From positions 50,594 to 114,593 of the forward strand of contig DASVHD010000038.1 of assembly GCA_036382775.1 (NCBI GenBank): a stretch of 64,000 bases of DNA, read 5' to 3'. This document shows positions 1 to 8,080 of the stretch, piece after piece (position 1 is the first letter of the stretch; each line of letters begins with the position of its first letter). The stretch comes from a bacterium. Its GTDB lineage: Bacteria; Hydrothermota; Tepidihabitantia; SM23-42; JAOAFX01. Made by a program: the position numbers and the translations under genes. The notes below the pieces were generated by a model that was not told the origin of the DNA, ran no database searches, and saw only the letters and a list, made by a program, of their open reading frames with translations.

Positions 1-437
1 TCCCAAGCAAAATCGTAATCTAAGCCACCATATGTACTGGTCCATAGTGCATCACCCTGTTGGTTGATCTTAAGTAAATAAATATCGTGGCCGCCAGCGC
101 CATATGAAGTGGTCCAGCCAACTATAACATAGCAATTATCTGATGTTTTCTCAACGCTTGTAGCCAATTCGTCATTACTCCCACCATAGCATCTTGTCCA
201 TACAGTGTCGCCGTTAGCATCTGTTTTTATTATGTATATTTGATAGTTATCGTTACCATACAAATTCGTCTCACCGCAGACTACATAACCACCATCATTT
301 GCTTGTTTTATCGAATAGCCTTCATCCCAGTCCGATTTATTGTAGATTCTTGTCCATAATGTATCCGGTGCTTGGGCAGGAAGGATGAGTGGTAGAAGCA
401 TGCCTACAATTAATTTCAAGATATTGTACGTCTTCAT
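1..437 (-). CDS. secreted repeat protein, N-terminal part (runs off the window)
   Basis: The reading frame is open from an ATG at 437 down to base 1, so only about 145 N-terminal residues are present. The protein begins with a signal peptide (MKTYNILKLIVGMLL, then PAQA). It continues with repeated units of about 50-60 residues containing WTR.YGG, DE..S..., GGY.V.G and D.YL.K...GD.LWT. This is the beta-propeller-like repeat style of large secreted proteins in FCB/WOR-3-type genomes, which often end in a sorting domain; here that end lies outside the window. A promoter lies at 454-481 and a short purine-rich stretch precedes the ATG. No enzymatic function can be inferred. Confidence 0.75.
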   Translation of the reverse strand, partial: MKTYNILKLIVGMLLPLILPAQAPDTLWTRIYNKSDWDEGYSIKQANDGGYVVCGETNLYGNDNYQIYIIKTDANGDTVWTRCYGGSNDELATSVEKTSDNCYVIVGWTTSYGAGGHDIYLLKINQQGDALWTSTYGGLDYDFAW

Positions 438-453
438 GACTATTCCTCAATTC

Positions 454-481
454 ATTATAAGTCATATCACAAAGAAATCAA
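454..481 (-). promoter_or_regulatory. sigma-70-type promoter for the secreted repeat protein
   Basis: On the minus strand TTGATT (481-476), a 16-bp spacer and TATAAT (459-454) precede the ATG at 437, giving a very short leader of about 10 nt. Confidence 0.65.
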
Positions 482-507
482 GGGTGAAAATGATAGTAAA
501 GGAGACT

Positions 508-599
508 GAGATTGCTTCGTACGAAAATCGCTCGCAATGACAAACGTGAGACTGCGCTTACTTCGCCCGCCACATCGATTGGCGGACTCGCAATGACGG
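508..599. repeat. two copies of a dispersed 'GATTGCTTCG...CGCAATGAC' repeat
   Basis: Two related units lie side by side, at about 508-542 and 546-597. Each starts with GAGATTGC or GAGACTGC and ends in CTCGCAATGAC. The same ends recur at 39509-39628. The second unit contains a 19-nt mini-hairpin at 567-585. This repeat fills the middle of the 312-bp gap between the two flanking genes. I see no coding potential in the gap. Confidence 0.6.
567..585. repeat. mini-hairpin CCGCC-N9-GGCGG nested in a repeat
   Basis: The sequence is CCGCCACATCGATTGGCGG, with 5-bp arms and a 9-nt loop. It interrupts the dispersed repeat between its CTTCGC and ACTCGCAATGAC parts. A sister copy with the same CCGCCA...GATTGGCGG frame is at 63959-63979 inside a coding region. 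Confidence 0.55.
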
Positions 600-684
600 A
601 AAAGTGAGATCATTAAAAATGTTAGTTATTAAGTAAATAAGTTGTTATGTATTTAATAACAATACATCTCTGATATTTTCATAA

Positions 685-712
685 TTGACAATAGATTAAA
701 AAAGACTAAACT
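685..712 (+). promoter_or_regulatory. sigma-70-type promoter for the TPR lipoprotein gene
   Basis: TTGACA (685-690), a 16-bp spacer and TAAACT (707-712) lie upstream of a good AAAGGAG ribosome-binding site (738-744) and the ATG at 750. Confidence 0.55.
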
Positions 713-749
713 TGTAATCAGACAGATAGACAAATAGAAAGGAGAAGAA

Positions 750-2189
750 ATGCGTAACATAACCGGCAAGACATGCTATTTGATTATTGCATTATCGCTT
801 TTATTTTTCGTTGGCTGCAAAGAGAAGGGTTCCAATGAATTGACCAAAGGAATATTTCTCCAAACCGACAGTAAATACATGGAAGCGATCACCTGTTTCG
901 ACGAAGCCATCGAAGCAAATCCCTCATTGCTGCCCGCTTACAGTAATATGATGGAATGCTGGTTCCAGCTGGAAAAAGGCGATTCCATTGTTAAGGCTTA
1001 TGAGAAGATCTACAATAACAATAAAGACAATCCGGTCAATTCGTTCGCTTACGGGTGCGCGTTGAAATTGTCCGGGGAGCTGGATTCGTCATTGGTTTAT
1101 TTAAATCAAGCATTAAATCATGGCTTAAAAGAATCACGGATTTATTGTGAAATTGGAAATATTTTTGATATTAGAAATGATACATCAAAAGCAAGAGAAT
1201 TTTATGAGAAATCCGGTGAGGGTGACGCTGTCATCGGACTTGCTTCCTACGAATCCGACGAGAAGAAAAAAGTTGAATACTATGTTAAGTCGATAGACAA
1301 ACTTATTAATAAAGCCAGCGGGTATTATACCCTGGGTTTGTTTTATTCAAAAAAAGGAAAGAATAAAGAAGCAATGGAGTGGTTTAAAAAAGTTAGTGAT
1401 TGGGGATTCAAGAAAAACATCAAATGCTGGCAGAATATGCATCTTGCCGCTCCATTAGTATATTTAGCGGATGAATTTACCGCTCAAGTTCTGATTGATG
1501 TAGCGATCGAAAAATACAAGGAAGCATTGCAGTTGAAAGATGACTGGGCTTATGCTCACAGTAAATTGGCCTGGGCATATTATAAAAAAGCCGATTATGA
1601 TAATGCCATTAAGGAATGCGAGCGAGCAAAGCAGTTAAGCACTAACCATGCGCTTGCATTAAATACTCTGGCGGCTATTTACACAAACAAGAATGAATCT
1701 GCTTTGGCTGAGACGTATTATCAAAAACTCATGAAAATCGATCCCTGTGGGTTTGATTATAACAATCTGGCAATATTGTATACCAATAGAAAGGAATATG
1801 ATAAAGCACTTGCGGTAGTTGATAAAGGATCAAGGATACGTCCCCGAGATTATCATTATCCTTATTTGAAAGGCAATATATGTTTTGTACAAAAAAAATA
1901 TGATGAAGCGATAAATGACTACCGTCAAGCATTGTCACCTAAATCTAACGATAACTTCTTCAACTGCGATCTATATCAGGTGTATACAAAAGCATTTGTA
2001 ATGCGAGACCTGCTAAAGAGCAAATATCTACCAAGAGCCACAAAGGACACTTGCTTATTATATGCTAAAAAAGCCATCGCCGCTGACCCGGAAAATATAA
2101 GGGCACAGGTATTATATAATACAATTTTAAATTTTAAAACTAAAGAAGATATACCAATAAAAAGGAAGGCTAAATTAATAAGAAAATAG
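750..2189 (+). CDS. TPR-repeat lipoprotein
   Basis: The 479-residue protein starts with a lipoprotein signal (hydrophobic ALSLLFFVGC, lipid-attachment Cys at about residue 23), so it is probably anchored in the periplasmic face of a membrane. The rest is helical tetratricopeptide repeats with typical phrases such as AYSNMMECWFQLEK, AYAHSKLAWAYYKKADYDNAI and ALNTLAAIYTNKNESALAETYY. TPR arrays bind other proteins; the partner is unknown. It is monocistronic, with its own promoter and a ribosome-binding site 5 nt before the ATG. The C-terminus is Lys/Arg-rich. Its AT content is visibly higher than in the neighbouring minus-strand genes. Confidence 0.85.
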   Translation: MRNITGKTCYLIIALSLLFFVGCKEKGSNELTKGIFLQTDSKYMEAITCFDEAIEANPSLLPAYSNMMECWFQLEKGDSIVKAYEKIYNNNKDNPVNSFAYGCALKLSGELDSSLVYLNQALNHGLKESRIYCEIGNIFDIRNDTSKAREFYEKSGEGDAVIGLASYESDEKKKVEYYVKSIDKLINKASGYYTLGLFYSKKGKNKEAMEWFKKVSDWGFKKNIKCWQNMHLAAPLVYLADEFTAQVLIDVAIEKYKEALQLKDDWAYAHSKLAWAYYKKADYDNAIKECERAKQLSTNHALALNTLAAIYTNKNESALAETYYQKLMKIDPCGFDYNNLAILYTNRKEYDKALAVVDKGSRIRPRDYHYPYLKGNICFVQKKYDEAINDYRQALSPKSNDNFFNCDLYQVYTKAFVMRDLLKSKYLPRATKDTCLLYAKKAIAADPENIRAQVLYNTILNFKTKEDIPIKRKAKLIRK

Positions 2190-2231
2190 GAGATTGATTT
2201 AGCCGCTCCCCTATCGTTTGCGAAGTATTGG

Positions 2232-2260
2232 GGTCAAATCTTCAATCTTCAATTTTGACC
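2232..2260. terminator. possible hairpin terminator between convergent genes
   Basis: GGTCAAA (2232-2238) and TTTGACC (2254-2260) form a 7-bp stem with a 15-nt loop between the TPR gene and the converging response-regulator gene. There is no strong U-tract, so the call is tentative. Confidence 0.35.
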
Positions 2261-2281
2261 TATTATAATACCTGCTAAAAT

Positions 2282-2333
2282 ACTGGATTCCCGCTGCAGT
2301 TTATCCCTGCGGAAGCAGGGGCGGGAATGACAA
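2282..2333. repeat. dispersed palindromic repeat with nested hairpin
   Basis: The unit is of the 'CTGGATTCCCGC...GCGGGAATGAC' kind. The outer arms are ATTCCCGC (2287-2294) and GCGGGAAT (2321-2328). An inner perfect hairpin CCCTGC-GGAA-GCAGGG (2305-2320) sits just inside the right arm. Intergenic, no coding potential. Confidence 0.6.
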
Positions 2334-2400
2334 AGCGTAATTATGTTAATTACATATTTACACAATTACTCAATAACTATCTTTTATCCTTTTATCTGTT

Positions 2401-3789
2401 TTAAAGTAAATTCTTTTGTTTAAATCTTGTGATCCTGCCAAGTAGCGTTTTATACGATACGCCAAGCCGGCGGGCAGCTTCCGACTTGTTGCCGCTGGTC
2501 TGCTCGAGCGTTTTCTTGATCAGCTGGGCTTCGGCCATTTCCCGTCCAAAAGCGCCGGCGTTCTTCAATCCCTTATCCTGCTTGAGGTAATCAGTCACGT
2601 CACTCCCGGACAAGCCGGTCTTTGATTCGGGTAAAAGTATGTGTTCGGGCCCGATCGCCGGACTCGTACCGGCCAGGATATTGGCCCGCTCGATCGTGTT
2701 CTCCAGCTCGCGGATATTGCCGGGCCAGTCGTATCTTGCCAGTTTTTCCAGGGCTTTAGTCGTCAGTTTTTTCCCGGACGGCCTGACATCGATCTTTTTT
2801 AAGACCGCGTCCACGAGCGCCGGGATGTCGTCTATCCGCTCGCGCAGCGGCGGCAGTGTGATCGGAAACACGCTCAGGCGGTAGTACAGGTCTTCGCGAA
2901 ATCTTTTCTCTTTGACGAGCCCGGTCAAGTTTTGGTTGCTCGCGGCGATGATCCTCACGTCGGACTTGATCGAAACGGTCCCGCCCAGGCGTTCAAAGGT
3001 CTTTTCCTGCAGGACCCTCAGGATCTTCGCCTGCAGATCCAGGTCCAGGTCGCCGATCTCGTCCAAAAAGATCGTGCCCCGGTGCGCCAGCTCGAACTTC
3101 CCCATTTTTCTGGCAACGGCGCCGGTAAACGCGCCCTTTTCCGAACCGAAAAGCTCGTTCTCGATGAGCTCGCGCGGTATCGCCGCGCAGTTGATGGCTA
3201 CGAACGGTTCCTGTTTCCGCGGCGAGAGCTCGTGGCACGCTCGGGCGAACAATTCCTTGCCCGTGCCCGAATCACCCAGAATCAAGACCGTGGTATCGGT
3301 CCCCGCCACCTTCTTTAAAAGCTCCAGCGATTTTCTGATCGCCGCGCTCCGGCCGACGATCTCAGGCATGCCCAGTACGCGGCTCATTGCGTCCTTCAAA
3401 AGGATATTTTCGTGGCGGCACCGCTGTTCCTCCAGCAGCTTGTTCAGCAGGGTGATCAGCTGTTCCACGTCGAAAGGTTTAGTCAGGAAATCGCAGGCGC
3501 CGAGCTTCATCGCCTCCACGGCGCGCTCGATCGAACCGAACGCGGTCATCATGACGTATTTCGTGTCGTTTTCCGTATCGATCTTTTTCATCTCGCGCAG
3601 TAAGTCGATGCCGTCGATGTCGGGCAATCGCAGGTCCAGCAGGCAGACATCGAACCGTTCTTTTTTAAAAACCTGCAGGGCTTCGCGGCCGGTTTTCACG
3701 TGCAAAGCCGTGATCCGCGCGTCGTCCAGGCTTAGCTTTAAAGTCTCTCCGAAACTCTGCTTGTCCTCTACGATCAAGACGTCGGACAT
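2401..3789 (-). CDS. sigma-54-dependent response regulator, NtrC family
   Basis: The 462-residue protein has the full three-domain layout. A receiver domain (1-120) carries the phosphorylatable Asp52 (LLDLRLPDIDG) and a conserved Lys in LTKPF. An AAA+ domain (about 145-385) has Walker A GDSGTGKE (172-179), the sigma-54-contacting GAFTGA loop (219-224) and Walker B TIFLDE. A Fis-type helix-turn-helix ends the protein (GNKSEAARRLGVSYKTLLGR). Known family role: after phosphorylation the ATPase remodels sigma-54 holoenzyme at -24/-12 promoters. The window also has rpoN (56294) and an NtrB-like kinase (26344), but neither is linked. It is probably the last gene of a unit with the chemoreceptor 84 nt upstream. 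Confidence 0.95.
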   Translation of the reverse strand: MSDVLIVEDKQSFGETLKLSLDDARITALHVKTGREALQVFKKERFDVCLLDLRLPDIDGIDLLREMKKIDTENDTKYVMMTAFGSIERAVEAMKLGACDFLTKPFDVEQLITLLNKLLEEQRCRHENILLKDAMSRVLGMPEIVGRSAAIRKSLELLKKVAGTDTTVLILGDSGTGKELFARACHELSPRKQEPFVAINCAAIPRELIENELFGSEKGAFTGAVARKMGKFELAHRGTIFLDEIGDLDLDLQAKILRVLQEKTFERLGGTVSIKSDVRIIAASNQNLTGLVKEKRFREDLYYRLSVFPITLPPLRERIDDIPALVDAVLKKIDVRPSGKKLTTKALEKLARYDWPGNIRELENTIERANILAGTSPAIGPEHILLPESKTGLSGSDVTDYLKQDKGLKNAGAFGREMAEAQLIKKTLEQTSGNKSEAARRLGVSYKTLLGRITRFKQKNLL

Positions 3790-3873
3790 GATAGCTATCA
3801 GGGGCTAAGGTTTGGATGCCGGAAACGTGAAATTAGACATTTGTTGCCTTTGATCAAGTCAATCCCCTGGCGA

Positions 3874-5481
3874 TCAATCGGTCTTGCCGCGGTCGCCCAG
3901 GTTGATGGATTTGACCGTGTCTTTGAGTTTATTGGAGACCGCCACCAGTTCCTCGCTTGTCGCCGAGAACTGCTGGGTCGCGGCCGACTGTTCCTCGAGC
4001 GATGTCAGCACTTCCTCGGCCGCGGCCGAGTTGTCCTTGGAGATCGTGTGCGACCGCTCGACCTGCCCGATGATATTGGTGATCTCTTTCTCCTCGCGCG
4101 AGATTATCTCCTTGATGTTCTTGATCGCCGTGTTAAGTTCCAGAACCTGGTTGGAGATGTTGCGCAAGGAGTCGGTGGTTGATTTGATCTCGACACTGCC
4201 GCTGGCAATGGCGCGGTTGACCTCTTCCCCGCTCTTCATGACGATCCTTATCGATTCGGTCATCTCGTTGATTATCGAGTTGATCTCGCTCGCCGAGGCC
4301 TGCGTGTTGTCCGCCAGTTTCTTGACCTCGTCGGCCACGATGGAGAATCCGCGTCCGTACTCGCCGGCGCGCGCGGCCTCGATCGAGGCATTGAGCGACA
4401 GGATGTTGATCTTCTCGGAAATGGCGTTGATCGTCTCCACGATCTTGCTGATGGTCGAAGAGATATTCTGCAGTTTGTTCATCAGGGTGATCAGCGACGA
4501 GTAGCGGTTGCCGATCAATTCGATATTCTGAACGACCACGTCGCTCTGGCTCAACGCGCTCGAGGCACGCTTGGAGACGTTGAGCGACGATTCCTCGATC
4601 TTCTTCACGTTGTTCACGACCTCAAAGCTGATCTCGCTCAGGGACTTGCCAACCTGGATCGTGCGGTCGAGTTCGCTGTACTGCTCAGTCGTCCCCTGGG
4701 TCATGCCTTGCGTGGTCTGGACGATGTTCGTGATCGACGTCGACATCTCGTTGGCGGTTCTTGCCATCTGCTCGCTCATGTCGGACAAGGTCTTGGTGGT
4801 CTCGATTATCAGCCGTATCAGACCGGTCTGAGATTCGACCAGCTTGTTGACGCTGCCGCCAAGGAATGCGATCTCATCCCTTTCCGTGTCCTTGACGACC
4901 ACGCTATAGTCACCCTGTTCGGCCAGGCCTATCAGGCGCCGGATATTCTGGATTCTTTTTAAATTCTTGTCAAAATCCATGATCAGCATCAGCGTGATGA
5001 ACGTGAAGAACAGCAGTTTAACAAGCTCCAGTCCGATGTTCATATCCGGGTACAACCCCCGGGTCGCGAAGATCATAACGCAGTAGGAAACATCGACCAG
5101 GATGACCGCGTAGAGCCCTTGACTTATCCCCAGCAGGACCGCTGGATGAAAAACAATATAAAAATAGATCAGAAAGAACGGGATCCGGATCACCGGGTTG
5201 ACAAAACCCAGGGCAATGGTCAGAGCCAGGGTCGTGGTCGTCGTTACCAAGTAGGGCATCACCCATGAGATGACGTTCTTCCGGCACAAAAAGTAAATGA
5301 TGACCCCGAATACAAGCACGATCCCCGCGATCAGCGGCGGTTGCCAGGAAACCGCGAGAAATTTAAAAATATTTCCCAGTATAAAAACGACCTCGATCAC
5401 AACGCAAAAGGCGATCGTGGATATCGCGCCTTTCAATGAATAGTCCATTCCCTTAAGTCGCTGTTCTTTTATCAGATCCAT
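3874..5481 (-). CDS. methyl-accepting chemotaxis-like transducer
   Basis: The 535-residue protein has about six hydrophobic helices in residues 15-170 and no large extracytoplasmic sensor. A HAMP-like segment follows at about 172-225 (GDYSVVVKDTERDEIAFLGGS), then a long coiled coil. The signalling hairpin is clear at about 355-395 (NILSLNASIEAARAGEYGRG, then IVADEVKKLA), the CheA/CheW-contact region of MCPs. No C-terminal CheR/CheB tether is visible and there are no che genes in the window. It sits 18 nt after thiC and 84 nt before the NtrC-like regulator, so it may feed a non-flagellar signalling route. Its membrane-embedded sensor suggests detection of a membrane-soluble or energy-related cue; that is inference. 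Confidence 0.9.
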   Translation of the reverse strand: MDLIKEQRLKGMDYSLKGAISTIAFCVVIEVVFILGNIFKFLAVSWQPPLIAGIVLVFGVIIYFLCRKNVISWVMPYLVTTTTTLALTIALGFVNPVIRIPFFLIYFYIVFHPAVLLGISQGLYAVILVDVSYCVMIFATRGLYPDMNIGLELVKLLFFTFITLMLIMDFDKNLKRIQNIRRLIGLAEQGDYSVVVKDTERDEIAFLGGSVNKLVESQTGLIRLIIETTKTLSDMSEQMARTANEMSTSITNIVQTTQGMTQGTTEQYSELDRTIQVGKSLSEISFEVVNNVKKIEESSLNVSKRASSALSQSDVVVQNIELIGNRYSSLITLMNKLQNISSTISKIVETINAISEKINILSLNASIEAARAGEYGRGFSIVADEVKKLADNTQASASEINSIINEMTESIRIVMKSGEEVNRAIASGSVEIKSTTDSLRNISNQVLELNTAIKNIKEIISREEKEITNIIGQVERSHTISKDNSAAAEEVLTSLEEQSAATQQFSATSEELVAVSNKLKDTVKSINLGDRGKTD

Positions 5482-5499
5482 CGCTCCTCCTTAACAGAA

Positions 5500-6756
5500 C
5501 TAATTTTTCTCAAATACTTCTCTGGTTTTTTTCATGGCGCAGAACTCGCCACACATGGTGCACGTGAAAGCAGTTCTGGAACGCCGGCGTTTGAAAATTT
5601 TCCGCGCCCGAACCGGATCGATCAACAGTTTGAGCATCTTTCGCCAATCCAGGTTATAACGGGCTTTAGAAAGCTCAAGGTCCTGCTGACGTGCGTTGCC
5701 CACGCCCTTACCGATATCCGCGGCATGGGCGGCAAGACGCATCGCCATGACGCCCTCCCTCACTTCTTCGACATTGGGTAAACCAAGGTGCTCGGCCGGT
5801 GTCACGTAGCACAAGAAATCCGCGCCATAATATGCCGCCATCGCGCCGCCGATCGCGGCTACGATATGGTCGTAGCCGGCGCCGATATCGGTCACCAGCG
5901 GACCAAGGACGTAGAACGGCGCGCCGTCGCACACGGTCTTTTCCAGCATGATGTTCGCCTCGATCTCATGGATGGGCACATGCCCGGGCCCTTCGACCAT
6001 CGCGGCGACGCCCGCGGCGCGCGCGCGCTTTACCAGTTCGCCGATCACCACCAGCTCCTTCACCTGATATTCGTCCGTGGCGTCAATGATCGTGCCGGGA
6101 CGCAGCCCGTCACCCAGGCTCAGGGCGGCCGAGTATTTTTTCGCCAATGCGAGCAGGCGGTCATAATGCTCAAAAAGCGGGTTTTCCCTGCGGTTGTATC
6201 CCATCCATTCGATTGTCATGGAACCGCCACGGCTCACGACCCCGCACAAGCGCTTGCGCCTGTTCATGCCCTGGACGCTGCGGCGCGTGACCCCGCAGTG
6301 CACTGTGACAAAATCCACTCCGTCATCGAGATGCTCCTCGATGACGTCGAATATTTCATCGACCGAAGCCTGCGTGAACGGTTTATTTCTTTTGCGCATG
6401 TGAAGCGCGACCTCATAGATAGGCACGGTCCCGACCGGTATCGGCGAATCCTTCAGGATCTCTTTTCTGATCTGGCGCGTGTTGCCGCCGGTTGAAAGAT
6501 CCATGACCGTGTCCGCGCCGGCCGCCACGCATGCTTTTAGTTTTTTGAGTTCATAGGACGGTTTGGCCAGATCCGGTGATGTGCCGATATTGGCATTGAC
6601 CTTGGTGATAAGTCCCTGGCCGATCGCGACGGGCTCGATCCGGCGTTTCCTATTTTTTAAAATAATGATGGTGCCGTTTGCCAGACCTTTTTTAATGTGC
6701 TGGACCGACACGAATTCGGCCTTTGCGATCCGGGCCATTTCCGTTTTGCTTATCAT
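5500..6756 (-). CDS. thiC: phosphomethylpyrimidine synthase ThiC
   Basis: ThiC converts aminoimidazole ribotide to HMP phosphate, the pyrimidine half of thiamine, by non-canonical radical-SAM chemistry. Recognisable stretches are GADTVMDLSTGGNTRQIRKE, FVTVHCGVTRR, MVEGPGHVPIHEIEANI and TDIGAGYDHI. The C-terminal cluster-binding motif reads CTMCGEFC, which is CX2CX3C, one residue tighter than the CX2CX4C of the E. coli enzyme. The protein (about 418 residues) belongs to the short ThiC type. I prefer the ATG at 6756 over an upstream in-frame GTG at 6768. I found no TPP-riboswitch-like structure upstream and no other thiamine gene in the window. Confidence 0.93.
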   Translation of the reverse strand: MISKTEMARIAKAEFVSVQHIKKGLANGTIIILKNRKRRIEPVAIGQGLITKVNANIGTSPDLAKPSYELKKLKACVAAGADTVMDLSTGGNTRQIRKEILKDSPIPVGTVPIYEVALHMRKRNKPFTQASVDEIFDVIEEHLDDGVDFVTVHCGVTRRSVQGMNRRKRLCGVVSRGGSMTIEWMGYNRRENPLFEHYDRLLALAKKYSAALSLGDGLRPGTIIDATDEYQVKELVVIGELVKRARAAGVAAMVEGPGHVPIHEIEANIMLEKTVCDGAPFYVLGPLVTDIGAGYDHIVAAIGGAMAAYYGADFLCYVTPAEHLGLPNVEEVREGVMAMRLAAHAADIGKGVGNARQQDLELSKARYNLDWRKMLKLLIDPVRARKIFKRRRSRTAFTCTMCGEFCAMKKTREVFEKN

Positions 6757-6769
6757 CCCCGTATCCACT

Positions 6770-6865
6770 TATCCCCTAATCCCCGCATCTTTTTCATCCC
6801 ATCATCCCCGCTTCTCTGCTTCTCTTCATCCCTTCATCCCCTCATCTCCATATCCCCGCTTTTCA
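6770..6865. repeat. CATCCC-phrase low-complexity repeat
   Basis: The gap between thiC and the preceding small gene is made almost wholly of variants of (T)CATCCC / ATCCCC (plus-strand reading), repeated a dozen or so times. It would be transcribed as a G/A-rich leader segment upstream of thiC. Confidence 0.55.
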
Positions 6866-7114
6866 TTACCTCGCCGGCACATCGACCAGCACAGCCAATG
6901 ATGTCTTGGGAACCGCGACCGGCACGAATTTCAGGATGAAGCTCATTGCGGTTTCCTCGTCCGGGGCTTCAAAGATCACAATATAATCAGGTTTACCGAA
7001 TAAACTCAGGATCTCTTTGATCTTGACCTGATCCGGGAACTTCATTTTGTTCACGATCTTGCGTACTTCATCACCCTTGCCAGGGATCACGTCGAGCGTG
7101 GTCACAAAGGTCAT
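6866..7114 (-). CDS. small alpha/beta-barrel protein, GYD/AsnC-effector-like
   Basis: An 82-residue protein with the beta-alpha-beta-beta-alpha-beta pattern of dimeric ferredoxin-like barrels: MTFVTTLDVIPGKGDEV.KIV, then IKEILSLFGKPDYIVIFEAPDEETAMSFIL. The GKPDYIVIFEAPDEE stretch resembles the GYD-domain family, whose function is not established, and the ligand-binding half of Lrp/AsnC proteins. No DNA-binding domain is present. A promoter lies at 7274-7301, and the thiC-chemoreceptor-regulator genes follow in the same direction, so it may be the first gene of that unit. Confidence 0.6.
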   Translation of the reverse strand: MTFVTTLDVIPGKGDEVRKIVNKMKFPDQVKIKEILSLFGKPDYIVIFEAPDEETAMSFILKFVPVAVPKTSLAVLVDVPAR

Positions 7115-7128
7115 CAGACCTCCTCCTT

Positions 7129-7181
7129 ATCCCCCTCTCCTTTTTCCTCCCCCTCGAGGGAGAAGGATAGAGGTAGGGGTG
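7129..7181. repeat. degenerate TCCCCCT...AGGGG palindromic repeat
   Basis: The sequence resembles the CCCCC/GGGGG palindromes at 8081, 13083 and 38289: TATCCCCCTCTCC on the left, GAGGGAGAAGGATAG and AGGGGTGAT on the right. Confidence 0.45.
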
Positions 7182-7187
7182 ATCGTT

Positions 7188-7258
7188 AAGCTCGTTAATA
7201 TTGTTAATAGCGTTAATGGCGTTTGGAGCGTTAAAAATGTAATTAGCGTTTTAAACGA
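7188..7258. repeat. TTAAYG-phrase repeat
   Basis: Imperfect repeats of GTTAAT/CGTTAA (CTCGTTAATATTGTTAATAG, CGTTAATGG, AGCGTTAAA and so on). It lies downstream of the minus-strand promoter at 7274-7301 and so in the predicted leader of the small GYD-like gene. The 412-bp gap 7115-7527 holds this repeat, the palindrome at 7129, the promoter, the alternating tract at 7373 and a terminator; I see no gene in it. Confidence 0.5.
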
Positions 7259-7273
7259 CATTTCCATTGCCGT

Positions 7274-7301
7274 ATTATATACCAAATGGATTTTTTGTCA
7301 A
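7274..7301 (-). promoter_or_regulatory. sigma-70-type promoter toward the GYD-like gene and thiC
   Basis: Minus strand TTGACA (7301-7296), a 16-bp spacer and TATAAT (7279-7274). The predicted leader to the ATG at 7114 is about 150 nt. Confidence 0.7.
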
Positions 7302-7372
7302 CCGCATTCCTTAAAAAAAGAGTAATTATGTAATTATGTTAATATGTAATTGAAAGATTAAGCAATGGGTAA

Positions 7373-7411
7373 ATATATACATATATACATATGTACATAT
7401 GTGCATATGTA
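7373..7411. repeat. 39-nt alternating purine-pyrimidine tract
   Basis: Every step from 7373 to 7411 alternates purine and pyrimidine. It is built from ACATAT/ATGTAC/ATATGTGC phrases and is partly palindromic (ACATATGTACATATGT). Confidence 0.7.
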
Positions 7412-7452
7412 GTTTTGTTAATAACATAATTACAAAGTAACATAATAACGAA

Positions 7453-7479
7453 ACGGGGATCAGTTATCCTGACCCCCGT
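7453..7479 (-). terminator. intrinsic terminator for the Spy-like gene
   Basis: Arms of 11 nt with one mismatch (plus strand ACGGGGATCAG, loop TTATC, CTGACCCCCGT). On the minus strand the hairpin is followed by a T-rich run (TTTCGTTATTATG). It lies 48 nt after the Spy-like stop codon. Confidence 0.65.
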
Positions 7480-7527
7480 GCTTATACTACTGCTGTCGGT
7501 TTATTGATTTAAAACTGATCGCCGCCT

Positions 7528-8001
7528 TTAATCGTACTTCATTTCGAATTTTTCTCTATTAATGATCATCTTGCGATGGGAGTTTTTCATCTTCTCCCTT
7601 TGTTCCGGCGTTAATATGGAATGGATCCCGAGTTTTTTATCGATATCAGTCTGCTTTATCTTCCATTCAAGATCGTTTATTTCCTTGGCGATCTTCATGA
7701 CCTTCGCGCGATCAGGATTGTCCTTTTTCATCTCGGTCCGAAAGTCGATCTGCTTTAATTCGATCTCGGCCTTGATCGGGATTATGGCCTTTTGCGCCTC
7801 GACCTGAGCAGCTTCCATGCTTTCTTTTTGTTCCGCGGTCAGATCAAGCGTTTCACACATGCGCATGAGCTCTTTTTCAACACCCATCCCTCTCTCCACT
7901 CCAGGCGGTGGCGGCATGTCCGGCGGCGGCGGCGGTTCCTGTGCGAAACCCGCGATTGCCGTCAAGCTCATGACCACCATGCAGAAAATCAGTTGCCTCA
8001 T
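7528..8001 (-). CDS. Spy/CpxP-like periplasmic protein
   Basis: The 157-residue protein has a Sec signal peptide (MRQLIFCMVVMSLTAIAGFAQ) followed by a proline-rich linker (PPPPPDMPPPPG). An all-helical region with two LTxxQ-type motifs follows: LDLTAEQKESM and ILTPEQREKMK. These are hallmarks of the Spy/CpxP/Zra family, small periplasmic proteins that act as ATP-independent chaperones or stress sensors. The start is supported by an AGGAGG site 6 nt before the ATG. It follows the lipoprotein cyclophilin gene on the same strand, so the two may share periplasmic folding duties. It has its own terminator downstream. Confidence 0.8.
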   Translation of the reverse strand: MRQLIFCMVVMSLTAIAGFAQEPPPPPDMPPPPGVERGMGVEKELMRMCETLDLTAEQKESMEAAQVEAQKAIIPIKAEIELKQIDFRTEMKKDNPDRAKVMKIAKEINDLEWKIKQTDIDKKLGIHSILTPEQREKMKNSHRKMIINREKFEMKYD

Positions 8002-8080
8002 TGTTGCCTCCTTCTGTAGATATGACGAATTGACCGGACAAAAGGTTTAATATTGATCTGCCTGATCCATCTTAAAGACA

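Noticed and set aside
508..599. Insertion sequence or transposon end
   Set aside because: Inverted ends recur, but there is no transposase and no clear target duplication; better described as a small dispersed repeat.
2912..3808. 298-codon open frame opposite the NtrC-type regulator
   Set aside because: It is antisense to a gene with a complete set of motifs, and its residue composition is Ser/Arg-rich as expected for a shadow frame.
6757..7273. TPP riboswitch upstream of thiC
   Set aside because: Looked for a thi-box-like fold on the minus strand; the segment is made of CATCCC and TTAAYG phrases and lacks the conserved CUGAGA-type core.
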